Source: Thereva unica (Eukaryota; Arthropoda; Insecta; Diptera; Therevidae). From it: DNA of 64,000 bases. Made by a program: the position numbers and the translations under genes. The notes beneath the pieces are model-generated. The model did not search any database. It was not told the DNA's origin and worked only from the letters and a program-made list of their open reading frames with translations. The stretch spans positions 65,147,470 through 65,211,469 of the forward strand of contig OX465284.1 of assembly GCA_949987705.1 (NCBI GenBank), given 5' to 3'. Below, piece by piece: positions 1 through 11,033 of the stretch (positions are counted from its first letter, which is position 1; every line of letters begins with the position of its first letter).

Positions 1-75
1 AAGGAACTTGACACCCTTTGTTCGTGGTGCAAGGCTAACAGACTAGAGTTAAATCCCAATAAATGTAAAAAATAT
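1..75 (+). pseudogene. LINE reverse transcriptase fragment, upstream piece
   Basis: Frame 1 from the first base reads as the segment just after the RT catalytic box (pattern L..WC..N.LELN..KC). It stops making sense near 75, where a minus-strand LINE begins. The plus-strand LINE protein seems to resume at about 3016, so this is probably the upstream half of one LINE split by the insertion at 106-3015. The assignment rests on about 25 residues; joining the halves is inference. Confidence 0.55.
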
Positions 76-105
76 TCGTTTTATTGTATTGTTGCTCCTT
101 TATCT

Positions 106-3015
106 TATTCATATTTTTTTTTATGTGATAGTCTAAGCTCAGGTGTCACCCTTTGTACTACTAGGAGGTCATGTCGTTTAACTCATGGTGCAATGTCCAG
201 TAGTAAGCTTGGCTCGAAAGATAGAGAGAAGGACATAATAGGTTAGGGGGAGTCAAGGGGTTGTTGCAGAAAGTGGCGATGAACCTTGCGTTTGAACTCT
301 TGGATGTTGTATGAGTTCGGGAATACTGTCATTGGAAGGTTGTTCCACAGACGAGTTGTTCTTGTTATAAACGAATTTCTAGATCGGAGTGTGCGCGAAG
401 CTAAGGGCTGTAAACCGTGGGGGTGAGCCGAGCGGGAAAGTCTTGTGTTGCGGGAAAAATGTTGCCGTGGAGGCATGAGGTTACTTATTTCAATGGAGCA
501 ATCATTATGAAAAAAGCGATAAAATTTTGCCTGAGCTGCTACATTCCTACGGTGGCTTCATGAATCAATTGAAGAGCAAATGGCGCTGTCACCAATAAGT
601 TTGAGGGCGCGGTTTTGCACCTTGTCCAGCCAAGCTAAGATGGTTCTTGGGGCCCCGGCCCAGATATACGAGTTGTATTCAAGACGGGGACGAATGTAGT
701 ACTTGTAGATTATAGCCCTGGCAGACGGCTGAAGGAGAAATTTGCACCTTTTGAGGAATCCTAGACACTGTGATGCGGTATGTGGTTGTTCCAGCGCAGA
801 TCTTCAGCTAAAGTTACGCCTAGGATGTTTAGAGAGGGTTCTGCCGTTACGGTCTTGTTGTCCACTGAAATAGAAAGTGGTTCGGTGCAAGTTTTATTGG
901 AGATGAGACGGTACTTGGTTTTTAATGCATTAAATTGGTCACGGTTCTTGTGGCCCCAATCAAGAATTCGTTCGATGTCCCTGTTGATTGAATTGGACAA
1001 CAGTTGGCGATGATGTAGACAAGGTCTGGCACGCGCTTGTGTTACATTATCAAAGCCATAGGAGTAACGTAGAGTACCGTCTCATCAGCAAAGCTGTGGA
1101 GTGAGTTGGAGGGGACTGAGAGCAGGTCATTTATAAAAACTAGGAAGAGGGCTGGTGATAGAATTGAGCCCTGGGGAACTCCTGCGGAGATGTGGTGGGG
1201 ATCGGATTCGACGCCATCCAATACTACCTTGATTGAACGGCCTGAAAGGAAGCTCTCAATCCAGTTCTTCAGAACAGAGTCAATACCAATAGCTTGGAGT
1301 TTACCCAACAGAGCAGGATGCCATACTCTGTCAAAAGCCTTGGAGATATCTAGAGCAGCCAGACCAGATTCACCAAATCGGTGTATACTTCGGCTGAGGT
1401 GCTCCGTTAGGCAAACAAGGAGGTCTCCAGTAGATCTTTTCGATCTAAAGCCGTATTGTTTGTCGTTCAATATTTGGTTGTATTCAAGATATTCCATAAG
1501 CTTTCTTTTTATTATTGCCTCCATAACTTTGGAGAGAATATAAGTGCTATTGGGCGTTAGTTAGTAGGGTCACTAGCTTCACCTTTTTTCGGTATAGGCT
1601 GAACATGAGCCAGTTTCCAGGAGTCAGGATAAACTCCGGAGAAGTATGAAAGTGCAAAAAGTTTGCGCAGAGGTTTAGCCAAAGGTGAGGCACATTTTTT
1701 AAGAACTATAGGGGGAATTTTATCGGGGCCAGTGGCTTTGTTGGAGTCCAGCTGTTTGAGGCACTTATACACTTCACGCGTCCTGAAGAAAACTCTATCC
1801 ATTGAGTGAGCGGAACACTCGATAGTGGGGGGTTGCATGTTAGCATCGGGTAAGGAAGAATTCTCGGCGAACAGAAGTGCAAGTAGATCGGCCTTGGGTT
1901 TGCTTTCTGTTATCACCTGTTTGTTATAAATGAATGGAGCCGTTGTATGTGAAGTGAAATTCTTCCTGATGGAGGTTACCAAGGACCAGAAGTTTTTACT
2001 GCCAGCAGTGGAGTTTATGAGTTTACCTCTCAGTCTGTCATCGAATAATTCTTTGACTTTCTTGATGGTGGATTTACAAGAGTTTCTCAACCTGATGTAC
2101 TCACGTCGAGATGTTTCGCTCGGAGAATTTTTGTACTGTCTGTAGGCGGCTTCTTTGGCTTTGATTGCGCTCATACACTCTCCATTGAACCATCCATATT
2201 TCCTAGGCTTTATGGATTTGGAAGAATGGGGAATGAATAAAAGCATTCCGGCCAGTATAATTTTGGTAATACAGATGGCCGCAAAATTAACATCGCGGTT
2301 CTGAAAACACAAATCCCAATCAGTAGCTCGGAAAAAGTGAATCAGCCCCCACCAGTTGGCTTTTCCATAATGCCAAACAGTTCTCCTAGGAGCTGGCGTG
2401 GTTGGGGTTGGAGATGGGTAGGAGAAGTAAGCGCTGACTAGACAGTGATCCGAGTTGCCAATAGGCGAATCGACTTCAACGGAGTAACGTGAAAAAGATC
2501 AAGAAGGTGTGCTCCTTGTCCCGCAGTGTCAGGAACACGCGTACGCTGTTTCACTATTTGGTGCAGGTTATTGGTCTCAGCAAAGAGCTCGGCATCCCTG
2601 CCAGAAACACTGGTGCCATTCGAGTAATTCAGCCAATTTACATTGTGAACGTTGAAATCACCCGCAACAATGATTTCGCACTCCGGATGGGAGGATAAAA
2701 ATTCGGAGATACGTTCGGAGATAGCGTCGAATGCTAATAAAAGGAGGCTTCATTACTAATATTAGGACTCCTGCATAGAAAACAGAAGAAAATGACGTGA
2801 TTACGAAGTGAAATTTTAATACCGATATGGTTAAAATCATTTGATGTACTGCTGTACACCTTCTGGAAGGCAACGTCTTTCCTAATATAGATGGCAATTC
2901 CCCTATGTGGGGAGAGATTATGCACTAAAGTGTACCCGGAAACCTGATAACAATCTAAACAATCGTTAGGTAAAATCTGGGTTTCACTTAGTGCGAAGAT
3001 TGGGGAAGAATAAGT
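106..3015 (-). mobile_element. 5'-truncated non-LTR retrotransposon (Jockey/CR1-like)
   Basis: Minus-strand LINE whose poly-A tail shows as a T-run near 108-122 on the plus strand. Reading leftward: the second half of the APE endonuclease (about 3012-2480, with pattern ALSET...HRGIAIYIRKDVAF), reverse transcriptase (2312-1042), and the C-terminal tail (476-243, ending RTTRLWNNLP..VFP). The 5' end is lost inside the endonuclease. Several frameshifts separate the domains, so it is dead. The 3' UTR (106-240) recurs at 47918-48070 in the same orientation. Confidence 0.85.
1042..2312 (-). pseudogene. LINE reverse transcriptase, broken
   Basis: The first piece (2312-1557) holds the RT entry motif (NKATGPDKIPP...) and the PIPKKG box. 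The second (1524-1042) holds ALDISKAFDRVWH and SAGVPQGSILSPALFL, then the catalytic box, which reads FADET instead of FADD-T. The second catalytic aspartate is therefore glutamate. The frame breaks between the pieces near 1540 and again near 1041. Normally this enzyme copies the element's RNA at a nicked target. Here frame breaks, the active-site change and the missing 5' end make activity very unlikely. Confidence 0.85.
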
Positions 3016-3445
3016 GTTGAGGTGGCACAACACGGAACAGAATATAATATTAATGGTGTGATTGTTGACTCTCGAGTTACTATTTGTGATCTTGGCGTTA
3101 TCTTTGAACATTCGTTCAACTCATCTTGCCAGGTTGACTTTGCATGCTCCAAAGCTTTTAGAATGCTGGGTTTCATAAAGCGAAATTCTACTGACTTTCG
3201 GGACCCATTTACATTAAAAGTCCTTTACATGTCCCTTGTTCGGTCTCACTTAGAATACGCATCTGTTGTGTGGAATCCTTATACCTCTCTCCACCGTTCT
3301 CGGATTGATTCCGTTCAGAAGTCCTTTACTCGGTTTTCTTTTCGTAAGATCAATTGCCATAATAGTATGCCCTCTTTCAATTCCAGGTGCTTGCTTCTAG
3401 GACTGCAGAAGTTATCATGTCATGTCAGGTACGTGCAGAACATTT
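3016..3445 (+). pseudogene. LINE reverse transcriptase C-terminal fragment
   Basis: Plus-strand protein from about 3022 shows the post-RT LINE signature: YNINGV, then DLGVIFE, a MLGFIKR box, SLVRSHLEYASVVWNP and RIDSVQKSF. This order is typical of CR1/Jockey-group ORF2 C-termini. It fits as the continuation of the fragment at 1-75, interrupted by the minus-strand LINE. Similarity fades after about 3445, where an opposite-strand copia fragment follows. Confidence 0.75.
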
Positions 3446-3500
3446 TTCAAAACTATTTTTCTCCATATCTTTCCATTGTGACCCTCTACGTATACATCAC

Positions 3501-4358
3501 CTACAACAATTCCTTCCATTTCCGTAGCATCACCAATAATGACATTATAGGATGATCCAGCTTAGTATAATTTGTAAATAAATCTCTATGAGATGTCATA
3601 TGCTGTGTGGCAGCACAATCCTGGTACCACATTCTGTTGTAGTGACTTAATGATTTGATGTGTGCAATATCACCTGCAGAAAGACTTACTGTAATGTATG
3701 CGTGACTTTTCTTATTAATTTTGAACATTCTTGTTTATTGCAATGTTCATCTGGCCTAAAGAGTCCTGTGCTTGATGTTGATTATCCAATTGAAACGCAG
3801 CCATATGCGCCTTTATTGGAGTTAGCTTGCTTGTTGACTTGACAATTTTGAATTTTATTCTTTGGGCAGTCTTTAAAAAAGGGTCCTATTTCATTACAAT
3901 TGTTGCAGGGGTATTTGTTCTTGCAGTATTCTAAATATTTTGCGCAAGGTTTATTTGTACAGTTCTTCCTGATATGTCCCTTATGACTACATTTAAAACA
4001 TTCTAAATTCTTATTACTGTTGAATTCGTATACAGTTTTCAACTACGCTTTGATTTTCATCATATTGGAATGCAAAGAATTGTTCTCTCATTCCTTCTAC
4101 TGTGACATCTGACTTTTTACCAAATAAAGTTTCAAGTTTCCTTATCATCTGATATGAAGATGTGCAATTCGCTATTTTTGTAGCTATATTGCTTTCTACA
4201 TTTAGGCCTATTAGCGTTTGGGCTTCGATGTCTTTCTTGTTCCAATTTATAATATTGTGAGATGTTTCAGCTCCATCAGGCTTAACTGTAGTTCCATACG
4301 CTACATCATACAGATTTTTGGATTTGAGAGCTAAATTCAACTTAAATTTCAACGACAC
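3501..4358 (-). pseudogene. Ty1/copia gag-protease fragment
   Basis: Minus strand. 4358-4014 is a copia-type Gag (KFKLNLALKSKNLYDVAYGT..., KKDIEAQTLIGLNV, KLETLFGKKSDVTVEG). 4042-3782 overlaps it in another frame and carries a CCHC zinc knuckle (C-x2-C-x4-H-x4-C, CFKCSHKGHIRKNC) plus a second Cys-rich stretch. 3728-3501 is the start of the protease, with WYQDCAATQHMTSHRDLF in place of the usual W..DSGA..HM box. Two frame changes, and no integrase, RT or LTRs are seen. The upstream residues (about 4440-4360) contain an in-frame stop. Confidence 0.8.
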
Positions 4359-5330
4359 ATAGTTGGTTTATTTTTGTGTATTTTCATGTAGAATTTCCAA
4401 TTGCGACATTACTGAATCCATGACTTGTCTGACTTAACACTCTTGACAACTAAATTAATGTTTAAGACTTTACTTGCAATTGTTCCTTTTCTTTTTGTAG
4501 TCTCGTGCTCTGTTCTAACCTTTCTTTGCACTGTAATTTCCAATTCTGGGCTCATAACCTGTTGTAGCATGCATTGGAAATTATAAAGCGTGTTTCTATT
4601 TGGGTGTTTCTCACCAAAGTGGTAAAATCGCTGTCCTTGGCAAATATTACGTAAACTATGGTGAGAAATATCAAGGCAAGCGGTAGTTTGCCGAGTTCGT
4701 AAGAGCAAACAGCTAATGCCTTATTTACGCCTAAACATAGAAAACAAGGTGTTTTTTTTATAAAATTATGCGATTTATCACCTTTTTAAAAGCAATATAA
4801 GTAATTTTTCATTTGTAACCGATAAACAAAATATAAATAATTTATTATTCCATGAGTTTTTTTCCCTATCATTCTTCGTTTTCTTTATTTTTACAATTTT
4901 TACATTTCGAATCGAACTTTTTTCTTCTCCTTCAGTCTAAAAAAAGTGGGTACTCAAAATTATTCTGTCAGATGGCGCTCTAAGTTATTTCAATTGCTCA
5001 ATAAAGGAGATGGTGCTACTAGTTAGTCGAAAAGTGTTTACTCGAACTGTTGATGCCAGATGGCATTAGATGATTAACAAAATGTATTCATTTAAAGTGG
5101 TTAGTCGCAACTATGGTATCAGATTGCGTTAGGTACTATAAAAAACGTGTAGTTCACAGTACAAATGTAGAGTAAAATTTTGAAATACCGAATGCCGAGT
5201 TCGTAATCGTAATTTATTTCTAAAAATATGGCATATTCTTTACAAGTTAGTCAAATCCAGCATTGTTTATGTCAAATAGTATTCCCTATCATTTCGATGA
5301 TTAACAAAAAGTGTACGCATGCTACGCGTC
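4359..5330. other. AT-rich stretch without a recognised gene
   Basis: A 99-codon minus-strand reading frame at 4409-4708 has no family I recognise and may be chance. Between 4960 and 5320 short phrases recur (variants of CAGATGGCGCT, and GATTAACAAAA followed by GT.TAC), suggesting degraded tandem units leading into the array at 5331. Confidence 0.4.
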
Positions 5331-7020
5331 TCAAGAGGGCGGATTAGCATTTTCTTCACAACCCCCTCGACATGGGTATCCAATGAAATGGTATGATAAG
5401 TAGAATACAATAAGCAATATAGTATACTCAATAAATAGTTAGATCCACCGAGGCCACCTCAAGAGGACGCATTACCATTTTCTTCACAACCCCCTCGACA
5501 TGGGTATCAAATGAAAGGGTATGATAAGTAGAATACAATAAGCTATGTCTTAATATCCATGGCGGCCGTCTAGAGAGGGCGGACTACAATTTCTTCACCA
5601 CCACCTCGACATAGGTATCAATTGATAGGGTATCATAAGTAGAATACCATAAGCGATATAATATACTCAATATCTGGTTAGATCCATGGTGGTCATCTCA
5701 AGAGGGCGGATTACCATTTTCTTCACAACCCCCTCGACATGGATATCAAATGAAAGGGTATGATAAGTAGAATACAATAAGCAATATAGTATATTCAATA
5801 AAAAGTTAGATCCACCGAGGCCACCTCAAGAGGACGTATTACCATTTTCTTCACAACCCCCACGACATGGGTATCAAATGAAAGGGTATGATAAATAGAA
5901 TACAATAAGCTATGTCGTTATATCCATGGCGGCCGTCTCAAGAGGGCGGACTACCATTTCTTCACCAGCACCTCGACATAGGTATCAATTGAAAGGGTAT
6001 TTTAAGTAGAAGACAATAAGCAATATAGTATAGTCAATATCTGGTTAGATCCACCGAAGCCACCTCAAGAGGACGCATTACCATTTTCTTCACAACCCCC
6101 TCGACATGGGTATCAAATGAAAGGGTATGATAAGTAGAATACAATAAGCTATGTCTTAATATCCATGGCGGCCGTCTCAAGAGGGCGGACTACCATTTCT
6201 TCACCACCACCTCGACATAGGTATCAATTGAAAGCGTATCATAAGTAGAATACCATAAGCGATATAATATACTCAATATCTGGTTAGATCCATGGCGGTC
6301 ATCTCAAGAGGGCGGATTACCATTTTCTTCACAACCCCCTCGACATGGATATCAAATGAAAGGGTATGATAAGTAGAATACAATAAGCAATATAGTATAT
6401 TCAATAAATAGTTAGATCCACCGAGGCCACCTCAAGAGGACGTATTACCATTTTCTTCACAACCCCCTCGACATGGGTATCAAATGAAAGGGTATGATAA
6501 GTAGAATACAATAAGCTATGTCTTTATATCCATGGCGGCCGTCTCAAGAGGGCGGACTACCATTTCTTCACCACCACCTCGACATAGGTATCAATTGAAA
6601 GCGTATCTTAAGTAGAAGACAGTAAGCAATATAGTATACTCAATATCTAGTTAGATCCACCGAGGCCACCTCAAGAGGACGCATTACCATTTTCTTCACA
6701 ACCCCCTCGACATGGGTATCAAAAGAAAGGGAATGATAAGTAGAAAACAATAAGCGATTTAGTATACTCAAAATATATTTAGATCCACGGCGGTTATCTC
6801 AAGAGAGCGGATAACCATTTTTTTACATAGCCCATCGACATGGGTATCTAATTAAAGGTAATCATAAGTAGAACACAATAAGCGGTATAGTGTACTCAAT
6901 ATACCGTAAGAGCCACGGCGGTCATCTAAAGAGGCCCGATTACCATTTTCTTAACATACCCCTCGACATGGGTATCAAATGAAAGGGAAGAATAAGGACA
7001 ACACAATAAGCGATATAACT
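5331..7020. repeat. Higher-order tandem repeat array (about 14 units)
   Basis: Units start with TCAAGAGG(A/G)CG and contain CCCCTCGACATGGGTATC, then AAATGAAAGG and TAAGTAGAATACAATAAGC. Unit starts lie at about 5331, 5459, 5571, 5698, 5826, 5938, 6065, 6177, 6304, 6432, 6544, 6671, 6799 and 6925. Spacings are 128, 112, 127, repeated, so three monomers form a 367-bp higher-order unit. One 128-unit is missing before 6177 and the right end decays. The core motif also occurs in the Helitron at 56375-58382. Confidence 0.9.
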
Positions 7021-7077
7021 GAAACATTTGAGTCAATAATGCAGGTTTATGTTGTTTATTATCATTAGTACTTTTAG

Positions 7078-8165
7078 TTTGCTGCCGGACAGGTTTATGT
7101 AGCATTGTCCAGACTCACATTCTTGGACGGTTTGCATTTAATCAATTTTGATCCATCTAGTGTTAAAGTAAATCTTGAAGCAATAGTTGAATGCAATTGG
7201 CTAAGAGAAAAATATCGTCCAGATTTACCAAACATTAAATTTAAAAAAAAAATCGTCTCTGCCAGTTATTGATAAAAGGTGGAATGCAATCTCGGAGGTT
7301 TCGAATATACAAGGTAATTTTACTAATGACGCTGTAAGTTTTGGAAATGTTCGGGGGCTACCAAATTTGCATGGTGCTTCGTGTTATGCTAACGCAGCCC
7401 TGCAGTGCATTTTTAATTGTTCTACTATAAAAAAGGAGTTGTTAAAATTACCAGAAAATCACATGTTATACAAGACATTGCTAAATTATTTATCAGTTCA
7501 AAAAAATGTAGACGTCCGGCCATTTTAAGAATTTTTTAAATACACAAATATATGGAACACATTTTCACCAAGACGTTTGTCAAGTGATTTATTTAATAAA
7601 ACAGGAAATATTAGAAATATCGTTGAACATAATGTAAGATGTACAACAACATGTCTCAATCCAAACTGTATACTTACAAGTGCAACTATGGAAACAAATA
7701 TAATGATTTCGTTATCAGTAACGATTGCTTATCGAGATACTGTACCTACCTCTTCAGCAACTTATTGATCATGAATTTGGAAAACGAGAAACCCTGAGTG
7801 GTCAATGTAAAAATTGTTGGTACACTCAAAAGATTCGTAAATCGGAAATTATTTCGGTAGCACCTGTTCTCATAATACAACTGAAATTATTCGAACTGAA
7901 AAATAAAAAGTTTATTAAAATTGAGCAATGCGATATCCAAGCTGTCACTTCTGCAAAATTGCATATAAGAGGTTCAAATTATAAAGTGATTAGTGCTATA
8001 TTTATATTCCACACAGGAACACTCGAACAAGGTCATTACATCAGCATATTGAAACAAAAATCGAGCTGGTTATGGATCAATGATTCCATAGTGCAGAAAA
8101 AATCTTGGCCGAGAAACTCGAAAGGAGCTTACGTTTTTTTTACAAAGGCAATAATATTAATTTGA
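7078..8165 (+). pseudogene. Pif1-type helicase C-terminus joined to a ubiquitin-specific protease, frameshifted
   Basis: 7078-7250 encodes the final Pif1/Helitron helicase motif (FAAGQVYVALSR...LDGLHL). After a poly-A run with a one-base frame change, 7250-7526 encodes the USP cysteine box (LPNLHGASCYANAALQCIFN; C is the expected nucleophile). After a stop at 7526-7528 and more frame changes, 7577-7768 and 7725-8165 encode the rest: a C..C zinc-binding pair (QCKNCWYTQK) and the histidine box (EQGHYISILK..SSWLWINDS). USPs remove ubiquitin from proteins; Pif1 helicases unwind DNA. The layout looks like one reading frame in the ancestor. At least three breaks make it a pseudogene. The repeat array on its left supports a Helitron-type origin (inference). 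Confidence 0.75.
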
Positions 8166-8264
8166 ATTCCTGCATTTTGTTATTTTGTTATTACCTACTT
8201 ATAAAATAAATAAAAAAATATAATGAACAATTAAATACAAAATATTTCTTTATCTATGTGCCCC

Positions 8265-10437
8265 TTAATCCCTCGTGGGACATAGGGCGAAAACAGTTGC
8301 CCTCCAGCGGACTCTGTTTTGCGCGACAGCTCTTAGCTCTGACCAGGATCTCCCAGTAGTTGCGGCCTCTGCTAGTAGGGTTCTCCTCCACGTTGTTCTA
8401 GGTCTTCAAACTCGACGGGATCCTTGCGGGTTCCAGTCAAGGGCCTGTTTGGCTAGATTTTCGTTATCGCGTCGCAAGGTGTGGCCAACCCAATTCCATT
8501 TCCTTCGCCTGATTTGGTCGTCTATCCTTTCTTGGCCGGCACGGCGCCATAGCTCTTCATTTGAAATTCTATCTTGCCAGCGGATTTTTAGGATACGACG
8601 TAGGCATCTGTTTATGAAGACTTGTAGGCGCCCTGTGATGAATTGGGTGACTTTCCATGTTTCGCAACCGTATAAAAGAACTGCCTTAACGTTGGAGTTG
8701 AACAGCCGCAATTTGGTGTTGGTTGAGATCTCCGTTGATCTCCATATGCGGAACAAGCATGCATATGCGCTTCGTGCTTTATTTATTCTGGAACTGACGT
8801 CTTCTTCTGCACCACCATTTTCGGTAATAATACTACCGAGGTAGCAGAATTTATCTACCAGTTCCACGTCACGGTTATTCAGCGCAGTTCGTTCAAGTGT
8901 GTTTGCATTTATCCGCATTTCTTTGGTTTTATTCGGATTCAGCCTTAAGCCTGCTAGACTACTTTCTGTTGCCAAATTGTTTAACATGTTTTTTAGCTTC
9001 TGATGTCTGTGGGCCAGCAAACAGATATCATCTGCGTAGTCGAGGTCCTTAAGGCGATCTAGCAAACCCCACTGTATGCCGCCTATTCTACTATCTAGAG
9101 CGCCAACAAGAATGTCATTTATTACTATAAGAAATAGTAATGGGGATAGTAAGCATCCTTGTCGTACTCCTGAACTCACCTCAAAGCTGTCGGATAATTT
9201 TCCGTTATGGAGAACTCTGCATTTGGAATTGTTGTATAGGGCTTTTATCAATTCTATTATCTTATCCGGCAGTCCACGTCGCCGTAATGCCTGCCATATA
9301 AAGCTCCTATTAACCGAGTCGAACGCTTTCTCATAATCTAAGAAAGCAAGGTAAAGGGGGGATCGGAATTCAGTAGACTGTTCCACTATTATTCTTAAGG
9401 TGTTGATGTGATCTATACATGAACGGCCCTTCCTGAATCCGGCCTGCTGCCTTCTAAGCGTTTGATCTACTGCCTCTCTTATTCTTGATAGTATAGTGTG
9501 GGACAAGATTTTACCCACAGTAGATAATAGACAGATGCCTCTCCAGTTGTCGCATATTGTTAGATCCCCCTTTTTGGGTATTTTGACTATGATACCTTCC
9601 GTCCAATCCTCCGGAAAGGTACAGGTGTTCCATGCTAATTCGAGGATTGGCTGAAGCGCATCTGCTATGAGGCTTGAGTCGGCTTTCAACAATTCTGGCG
9701 GGATGCCATCTTTTCCAGCTGCTTTACCATTGGCCATCGCATGAATTGCGGTTACTATTTCCGTCTTGGATGGGGCCCGGGTGTTGATTCTTATCGGCTG
9801 TGCATTGTTGCTGTTTTCCTGAGGTTCCTGTGTGAGTGAGCCATTCAGGGCGGCGAAGAAATAATCTCTCCATCTTTGGAGCTGCTCCTCGTCGCTGCAC
9901 AGCAGCCTTCCATCCGCACTCTTAACGGCATGCTTTTTAGTAGAGTGCTTTCCCGAGAGCTGTTTAGTAATTTGGTACAGCACTTTACTGTTGCCTGTGT
10001 TTGCCGCGTTTTCCGCTTTTTCTGCGAGCTCGTTTATCTGCTGCCTTTTATCACGCCGGACACTTCTCTTTACTTCTCGGTGTAATTGAGAGTACTCCCG
10101 TTCAAGTTGGTGACGTCTATCCGGGTCGCTTGTAGAGTTTATGTTATTTTTGAGGGCCCTCCTGCGTTCTATTTTTTGCCAGGTGCTGTCCGAGATCCAA
10201 TGTTGCATGTTTCTCTGGACATAACCGATGCTCGTTTCCGCAGCCGTCAATATAGCGCCCTTTGTTGTACTCCACAGGTCTTCAATATTTGTGTCGTCAG
10301 AAACGGTTTGCTGGTTTAATATTTGCTGCAGGTTTCCAGCAAATTCTCGCTTTTTAGCGCTCTCCCGCAAGAGGTCAACGTTAAACCGTCTACGGTTTAT
10401 AGATTCACGTTGAAAGTTTCTATTGATATTTCTTTAT
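8265..10437 (-). pseudogene. LINE ORF2 (reverse transcriptase), nearly intact, one stop
   Basis: Minus strand, open from about 10430 to 8406, then TGA at 8403-8405, then open again in the same frame to TAA at 8265-8267. It has a linker region, RT with GKAAGKDGIPPELL, PKKGD..ICDNWRGICLLS, QAGFRKGRSCIDHI, FLDYEKAFDSVNR, SSGVRQGCLLSPLLF and an intact LDYADDICLL catalytic box. The C-terminus has the KWNWVGHTLRR..AL.WNPQGSRR tail common in arthropod and mollusc endonuclease/RT proteins. The TGA falls in the R-x-R-P tail and could have come from CGA by one transition. The endonuclease half is missing, so the copy is 5' truncated at about 10437. I do not commit to a clade. Confidence 0.88.
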
Positions 10438-10491
10438 ACAGAAGATTATTTATTTTTTATTTTAGAATGTATTAAAACAAAAAAGAGTGAT

Positions 10492-11033
10492 ATCCCACCA
10501 AAAAAACATTAAAAATGTGAATTAGAAGTTCGTGGGCGCGGAAATTATTTATTGGGACAGTTTTAAACACACTTATAACAAAAAGAAGTGATATGGATTA
10601 GTCAAGATGAATCGTTAATAGCATGAAATAATTAAACACGTGCATTTACGAACGAATTCAAAGGAATTATACAACTGCCAATTTTTATTTAAAACTCAAT
10701 AAAGTATTATCAACCGCAAAAAAGTTGGCGGGCGCGTTCGTTGTATACCTAGCATGAATCTTTGCTGAATTCAGTGTGGCTCAGTCTATAGTGTTTCTAA
10801 TAAAATTTGTTACATTTCGAAGGACAGCTGAGATTCATGCTCTAAAATTGTTGTATAATTCCTTTGAATTCGTTCGTAAATGCACGTGTTTAATTATTTC
10901 ATGCTATTAACGATTCATCTTGACTAATCCATATCACTTCTTTTTGTTATAAGTGTGTTTAAAACTGTCCCAATAAATAATTTCCGCGCCCACGAACTTC
11001 TAATTCACATTTTTAATGTTTTTTTGGTGGGAT
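10492..11033. mobile_element. MITE with about 186-bp terminal inverted repeats
   Basis: Ends ATCCCACCAAAAAAACATT and its complement. Arms 10492-10677 and 10849-11033 are almost perfect complements, with a loop of about 170 bp containing no ORF. Length is 542 bp. The arms are long and well matched, so the insertion looks fairly young. I could not define a convincing target-site duplication. Confidence 0.85.

Noticed and set aside
5331..7020. CRISPR-like regular repeats
   Set aside because: Whole units are repeated, with no unique spacers; this is a satellite in an arthropod genome.
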